Source: Takakia lepidozioides
Lineage: Eukaryota > Streptophyta > Takakiopsida > Takakiales > Takakiaceae
Direction: 5' to 3'
Assembly: GCA_030704615.1 (NCBI GenBank)
Contig: CM060731.1
Coordinates: 19,530,001-19,594,000, forward strand
DNA length: 64,000 nucleotides
The position numbers and the translations under genes were made by a program. Shown here in pieces: positions 58,746 through 64,000 of this stretch. The notes below the pieces were generated by a model that saw only the letters and a list, made by a program, of their open reading frames with translations, was not told the origin of the DNA and did not search any database. The stretch's first letter is position 1; every line of letters starts with the position of its first letter.

Positions 58746-59306
58746 AGCGCCGAGTTCCTCGAGGAGCGGTAAAATCTTGGACTTGCTTAGAGTTGGAGAA
58801 AATCCAAAATCCGACGAATGGTACTTGCCAAGTATTCGGCTGTTCGTTCTTAACTCAAATGATTTATAGGTCCCTACAACCATCGATAATGTCCAACACC
58901 TTGAACTTGGGACCACGCATTGATTTGAGCATTTTGATTTTCGAAGCTGCCTTCAAACATGATTTCGTTGCCCTCTGGGTCCGAAGCCTCAACCTCCAAC
59001 AGAATTATCAGACTTCGAGTAGGCTTCACTTGCCGTCGTATGGGGTTCAGACGAAGAAGTACGCGTCGCATTGGTGGCCCATCGTCTTGAGAGCGTCGGC
59101 GTGATGTTGAAGGTCGTGAGAGTCGGAACGGCTGATCTGGTAGCTGGGTAAGCAACAACTCCAATGTATCTGGTTCCTGTGACTTCATACTGCCAATACA
59201 AGATGCAAGAGTGCTGGAAGTGTAGCTATATATACTGATGTGTGGTGCTCTTCCCTCATTAGCTTCACCTTGAAGCTAACTTGGCTGAGATCATTGTTGT
59301 GACGTC
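58746..59306 (-). other. Gypsy 3' segment between chromodomain and LTR
   Basis: About 560 bp separate the end of the integrase-chromodomain frame from the polypurine tract. A 104-residue minus-strand frame (59188-58874) contains RSLIILLEVEASDPEGNEIMF but matches no family I recognise. It could be an extra ORF or an untranslated region. Confidence 0.4.
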
Positions 59307-60562
59307 TTATTGACGTGTAGCTCGGGGCTTAGCTGGATATCGTTGATGAAACTCTTGGACCTTGTCAGATGCATTGGCGAGGTTGGATGAAGGTTCACAC
59401 GTTCGTTCGCTGATGTCGTAACCTTTCCAATGTACGAAATACTCAAGACGTTTATACTTGATGCGAGAGTCTAAGACTTCGTCGACTTCATACTCAATTT
59501 CATGATTGACTTTAATTGGTGGAGGTGGTACGAAGACTCTCCCTGGAATATTCGATGGATGATACAACTCCAATAATGAAACATGAAAGACTGGATGGAT
59601 GCGCATACTTCGTGGGAGTTCAAGCCGAAAACTGACCGGATTTATTTGTCGAATAATTTTGAATGGCCCAGGCGTTGATAATCCAACTTCCTTGATGGTC
59701 GCGAGGTTTGTATGTCATGTCAAAGAAGCCATACACGATCTCCGACCTTGAACTGGGATTGGAGTTGGCGACGTTGATCTGCATACTCCTTGTATTGTTT
59801 TTGAGCTTCTGCGATGTGGAATGTAAGCTCCTTGTGAATCGTAGCAAGATGAGTAGCAAGGTTTTCTACAGTAGGGCTTCCAACAGTCTTCATTTGGAAA
59901 GGGTTTGCTCGAGGATGATGACCATAATTGGAGAAAAATGAAGTTTGTTGCGTCGAAGAATGTATAGTGTTGTTGTAGGCAAACTCAGCCAATGACAGAA
60001 GGTCCGTCCAATTATCTTGGTGATAATTTATCGTACAGCGAAAATACTGCTCCAAAATCTAGTTTACACGTTCGGTTTGACCATCAGTCTGTGGATGATT
60101 AGCTGTAGAAAGGTTGATCTTAATATCCAATATGTGAAATAATCCCCTCCAGAAATTTGATATGAACTGTGGTCCTCGATCAGATACGATGTCCTTTGGG
60201 AGTCCATGAATGCGGTAGATATTATTGAGGAAGAGTTTTGCAGTTTCCTCACCGGTAACCGTCTTATTACATGGAATGAAATGTGTCATCTTCGTAAAAC
60301 GATCTACAATAACAAGGATTGAATCGGTGGTCTTGGAAATTGGAAGGTCCGTAATAAAGTCCATAGACACGGACGACCATGGACCCTTGGGAATGGATAA
60401 TGGTTGAAGAAGGCCGTAAGGTCGATGTCGTCGTCCCTTCGCTCTAGCACACGTGTCGCAAGATTTTATAAATTCTTTCACGAGTTTCCACATCTGCAGC
60501 CACCAATAGTCCCTGGATATCAATTCCATTGTTTTGTTGAAGCCGAAATGTCCTGCAGCCAA
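59307..60562 (-). pseudogene. Gypsy integrase with C-terminal chromodomain
   Basis: Integrase core: MDFITDLPISKT (first Asp), IVSDRGPQFIS (second Asp) and HPQTDGQTERVN (Glu), followed at once by TAG (60056-60058) where Gln would be expected. The same frame resumes (EQYFRCTINYHQDNW) to a stop after GDRVWLL at 59720. The C-terminus in another frame (59606-59307) has [10 protein letters not shown] and a chromodomain ([27 protein letters not shown]). Its usual Trp in TWEP is Cys. Chromodomains direct insertion to marked chromatin. Confidence 0.88.
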
Positions 60563-60586
60563 AAGATCATGACATGTTTGAAGAAT

Positions 60587-62285
60587 TCAAAGTCGTGTAG
60601 GTCCTGGAGGTACATAGAGAAGTCCCTTGAAATAAAGTAAGTCATCTTTGAACTTGAAGTCGTTTGTAACATGTGGGTTGTCTCGAGGTCGATTTAGTTG
60701 ACTTCGTAGTGTCATAGCAAATTGGTCGCTCTTCAGTGCTTCCTGAATTTCTTTTATGATATCTGCATCGTCATAGGTGGACATGGATAGCATATTCAGT
60801 TGGAGATTTGATGGTTTCAAGATAATGGATTTCTGTTGGTCAAAAGCTGCATCCCTTTCCTTTGGCACAAGATACGATCGTCGAGAAAGAGCATCTGGTT
60901 TTTCTTGAAGATGTCCGGGACGATAGGTAATAACAAAATCAAACCTTGCTAGTGACATACTTCATCTTGCTTGACGTCGATTCAAAACACGAGCACTCAT
61001 AAAATACTCGAGGTTTTTGTGATCGGTATAGACAGTGACCTGATGTTGAGTTCCCTCCAATAGATGACGCCACTCCTCAAAAGCATCGATAATCGCTAGA
61101 AGTTCTTTGTCATGGATTTCATAATTGATCTCCGCAGCGAAAAATTTGCGAGAACGAAAACCAACAGGGTGAAGTCGGCCATCTGTACCGTATTGAGAGA
61201 GTACCGCGCCAAGTGCAAAGTCCGCTGCATCTGCTTAAAAAAAAACGGTTTAGATGGGTCTGCATGTACCAGTATTGGAGCCGTTGTAAATGCCTGCTTC
61301 AGCCTTTCAAATGTTTGGTCAACCTTCTCGTCCCATACAAATTTGTCCTTCCCTGTGAGTCGTGTCATTGGTACAGCAATTTTGGAGTAGTCATGGATGA
61401 AGATTCTATAGAAATTTGCAAATCCTAGAAAACATTATACATCTCGGACCGAAGTTGGTTTAACCCACTCGATGATGGTTTGTATTTTCTTCTGATCCAT
61501 AAAGACTCATTTGTCGGAAATAATATAGCCCAAAAATTCGACTTCAGATTGGTGGAAAATACATTTTTCCAACTTGGCATATAGTCTTTTTTTCCTCAAT
61601 TTATCAAGGACAAGGCATACATAACGACCATGTTCTTCTTCATTATGTGAAAATATCAAAATGTCGTCAAAATAGATGACTACAAAGTCATCTAAAAATT
61701 CTCGAAAGATGTCATTCATCATGTGTTGAAAAATTGCTGGAGCATTTGTAAGACCGAAAGACATAACACTGTATTCGAAATGTCCATACCTTGTGCGAAA
61801 AGCAGTCTTCTATTCGGCGTCTTCTTTTATTCGTACAAGGTTGTAAGCTCTTTTCAAGTCGATCTTTGTGAAAAATTTGTTCGTCCAAGTTATTCGAGGA
61901 GTCCGGAAATCAGCGGTAGTGGGTTTCGATTTTTTATAGTGACTTTGTTGAGCCCACGATAGTCCACACACATGCGTAACGATCCGTCCTTCTTCTTCAC
62001 AAATAAGATAAGTGCTCCCGCGGGTGATTTCGAATGTTGAATGAAATTCTTTGACAAATTTTCATCAATGTATTCGCGTAAAGCAGCCAGCTCCGTATGA
62101 GATAAATTGTAGATCGGGTGGTTGAGCTCCTTCTTGCAACTCAATTGCACAATCATAAGGTCGATGTTATGGCAACATGTCTGCATTTTTCTTCTCGAAA
62201 ACATCCTTGAAATCTTGATATTGAGTGGGTAATGTCGAAGTACCTTGGTCTGTTGTGGTTTTGATCGGAGTCGCATAAAGTGCAA
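60587..62285 (-). pseudogene. Gypsy reverse transcriptase and RNase H
   Basis: The RT start at 62285-61890 contains [20 protein letters not shown] and [13 protein letters not shown] frame change and a TAG in place of Trp (EDAE, stop, KTAFRTRYG) follow near 61812. The catalytic block is open at 61764-61507 ([31 protein letters not shown]). RNase H follows with [29 protein letters not shown], and a TGA in place of Trp before SMSLARFDFVITYRPG. The protein is not expressible as one chain. Confidence 0.88.
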
Positions 62286-62811
62286 ATGTCGCGTTTTTCT
62301 TCATAGCTCTCATGAAGGCTCTAGCTCCAAGAAACAGGGGTTGAATACCTTTTGTACTTTTGCATTTTTGTCTTACAGAAATTTTTCGCGATCGCCAATC
62401 GATGTCAGGATTGTGAAGTACGAACCAGGGAAGTCCAAGGATCATATGATTCGTTGGAGACTGGATGACATTGAAAACAATCTGTAATGCTTGATTTTTA
62501 AGCTTCACTTCAAGGGGTCGAGTTTCATGGTCAATATTTCCTGATGTTAACGGTCGTCCATCGATGACTTCAACAGGGGTCGAGAATTTATTTCTTGCGA
62601 GCGTTAAATTGTGTTGCTTCGCAAAGCCTTTGTCAGTAAAACACGTTGAAGCGCCCGAGTCCAAAAGTGCTTCTACGGAGATATCTCGATTTTGCATCCT
62701 AATCTTTACTGGAACTATGAAACAAGGTACATGGTCTGGAGGTAGAAAGAGATTTTTTTTTGTGAGGAATTTGGGGTGTTCAGCCGCATGGTCCCTACTG
62801 TGACTGGACAT
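62167..62811 (-). pseudogene. Gypsy protease region, start of pol
   Basis: The ORF begins with ATG at 62811, overlapping the end of gag by 17 bases in the +1 frame relative to gag. The aspartic protease site reads EALLDSGAST, followed by NHMILGLPWF. The frame ends with a stop after KKNADMLP where RT-connecting sequence should continue, so there is a frameshift near 62165. Confidence 0.85.
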
Positions 62812-63832
62812 CTTCGTTTTCCGACCTCCTCGTATCGAACACTTGAGTGGTGCCCCGAGCTTTGAATCTTCTCTTGTTGGGGCAATTTAATGCTATGTGA
62901 TCATCTTCTCCGCAATAAAGGCGTAATCCATTTGAGCGCCGTCTTTGTTTTTCTTGTGGCGTCAATGGCTTGAATTGGGCAGCATCAATCTGCATAGGAT
63001 TATTACCAGATGTCTGATGGATCGTTGTATTTGGTGCCGTAGTAGCAGCGGCATGGTGCGTCGTCGACCATCCAGATCGCTTCTCTTTACGTCTTTCGAA
63101 CAAACGATTATCGCATGCAATGACTTGGGTGATGAATTCGCTCAGTGTACTCACGTTTGGCATTGTCAGCAACAAATCTTTAACATCATCTTTTAGGCCA
63201 CATCGAAACTGACTAATGAGGTTATTCTCGAGGTCGCACGCAAGTTGTCGAAATTCGGCAACATAAACGGAAGTTGGACGTGCTCCTTGTCGAAGATTTC
63301 GCATCTTTGTCTCTGCAACTCTCTCTCTATCATTCTCTCCAAACGTTGCAGTGAACTCGTACATGAATGCTTCAAAATTGTATAGTAAATGCGAATTTTT
63401 CTCTAATAGCGGTGCAAACCAAGATATGGCAGTGCCTGATAAAAGGGTGCCCACAAATCCCACTTGAATACCTTCATTAGAGTAGCGTTGTGGATGTAGT
63501 CGTATGAACAATCGTACTTGTTGAACAAAACCGCGAAATATTGATCTCGTCCCATCAAATTTCTCGGGCATGCTGACCTTTGGTTCCTTTGTAATCTGTT
63601 GAAGATTTGGAGGAACCGTTGCAGTATGATTTGTTGTAGTAGGGACTCATAAGGTTGAAGATCCATTGTTCGACTCTTTCAACTCTGAAATTTGTTGTTG
63701 CAAATTGTTGAGAGCATTGCCAAGGTCTTGAAACTGATCAGCTTGTAGTTGGGCAGTAGAGGCACAAAGTTCTTGTATCTGGAGCTGAAGACTCTGCAAT
63801 GTGGCGACCATTTCCGCAAATGTGCCTTTCAT
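62795..63832 (-). pseudogene. Gypsy gag with one internal stop
   Basis: It begins MKGTFAEMVATLQSLQLQIQ at 63832 with a predicted coiled coil. A single TGA at 63647-63649 follows NNGSSTL, and the same frame continues through the capsid region (MPEKFDGTRSIFRGFVQQV, QGARPTSVYVAEFRQLACDL). The zinc knuckle reads LRLYCGEDDHIALNC, so the first Cys of CX2CX4HX4C is Arg. It ends at 62795. Confidence 0.88.
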
Positions 63833-63870
63833 CTTAACTAACTAAAGAACAAACTTGAGTCTCGTCAAAC

Positions 63871-64000
63871 TGTCAAGGACGAGAACATGACTAAAAACAA
63901 ACAAGAGATAAGACTAGAGGTACAAGGCTAGACAAGAAGTCAAGGTCGGCGTGGCTGAATGCACGATGAGTAAATATGAATCAAGACGATCTTTATACAA
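63871..64000 (-). repeat. 5' LTR of the Gypsy chromovirus, partial
   Basis: The outermost 130 bases of the internal-side LTR end match 58113-58242 with a few differences (GACTAAAAACA against GACTGAATACA). The sequence just inside (63850-63870) has no TGG that would match a standard tRNA 3'-end primer site. Confidence 0.9.

Larger units (their letters stand above)
58113..64000 (-). mobile_element. Ty3/Gypsy chromovirus, decayed, 5' LTR cut by the window
   Basis: The element has minus orientation with the order gag, protease, RT, RNase H, integrase, chromodomain, polypurine tract, 3' LTR. The Gypsy order (integrase last) and the chromodomain make it a chromovirus. Multiple stops and frameshifts interrupt pol, and gag has one in-frame stop. 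The right-hand target-site duplication and most of the 5' LTR lie outside the window. Confidence 0.93.

Overview
This is nuclear DNA of a land plant. The intact or near-intact genes are plant types: a DYW-class PPR RNA-editing factor, a CID7-like PAM2/CUE/Smr protein, a plant flavin monooxygenase, an IPT9-like tRNA isopentenyltransferase and a flotillin-like gene. The multicopy, highly repetitive DYW-PPR family and the large amount of decayed retroelement between genes suggest a seed-free plant (fern, lycophyte or bryophyte). That placement is an inference and is not proven by the sequence.

Layout. 1-5.0 kb: scrambled fragments of a PPR family on both strands. 6.6-10.7 kb (+): the best family member, with OSB-type PDF motifs split by introns, then a long PPR array, E/E+ and a complete DYW domain; it carries one frameshift. 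11.0-13.8 kb (-): a broken flotillin-like gene. 13.96-20.2 kb: an old plus-strand Copia fragment split by a younger minus-strand Copia with near-identical LTRs. 20.2-21.2 kb (+): a second, inverted flotillin pseudogene. 24.4-25.8 kb (-): an intronless IPT9-like ORF lacking a central block. 26-32.5 kb: mostly non-coding with tRNA-derived SINEs. 32.5-37.05 kb (-): a decayed second PPR locus with the same 5' modules and the same upstream flank as the 4.2-5.0 kb locus. 38.1-41.8 kb (-): CID7-like gene with 5 exons. 43.2-46.9 kb (+): FMO gene with 8 exons, divergent from CID7. 47-58 kb: repeats, a trihelix/Myb-like pseudogene, a hAT fragment, a SINE and an array of GCGACCGCC hairpins. 58.1-64.0 kb (-): a decayed Ty3/Gypsy chromovirus whose 5' LTR runs off the window.

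The most unusual features are: (1) the PDF-PPR-DYW architecture, repeated in several copies, which would join a DNA-binding motif of organellar OSB proteins to an RNA editing factor; (2) a Copia primer-binding site matching the anticodon arm, not the 3' end, of initiator tRNA-Met; and (3) the hairpin array near 57 kb. There are no operons; each gene stands alone. The CID7-like and FMO genes share a roughly 1.4 kb divergent intergenic region. Exon borders were inferred by eye from splice signals and family alignment from memory.
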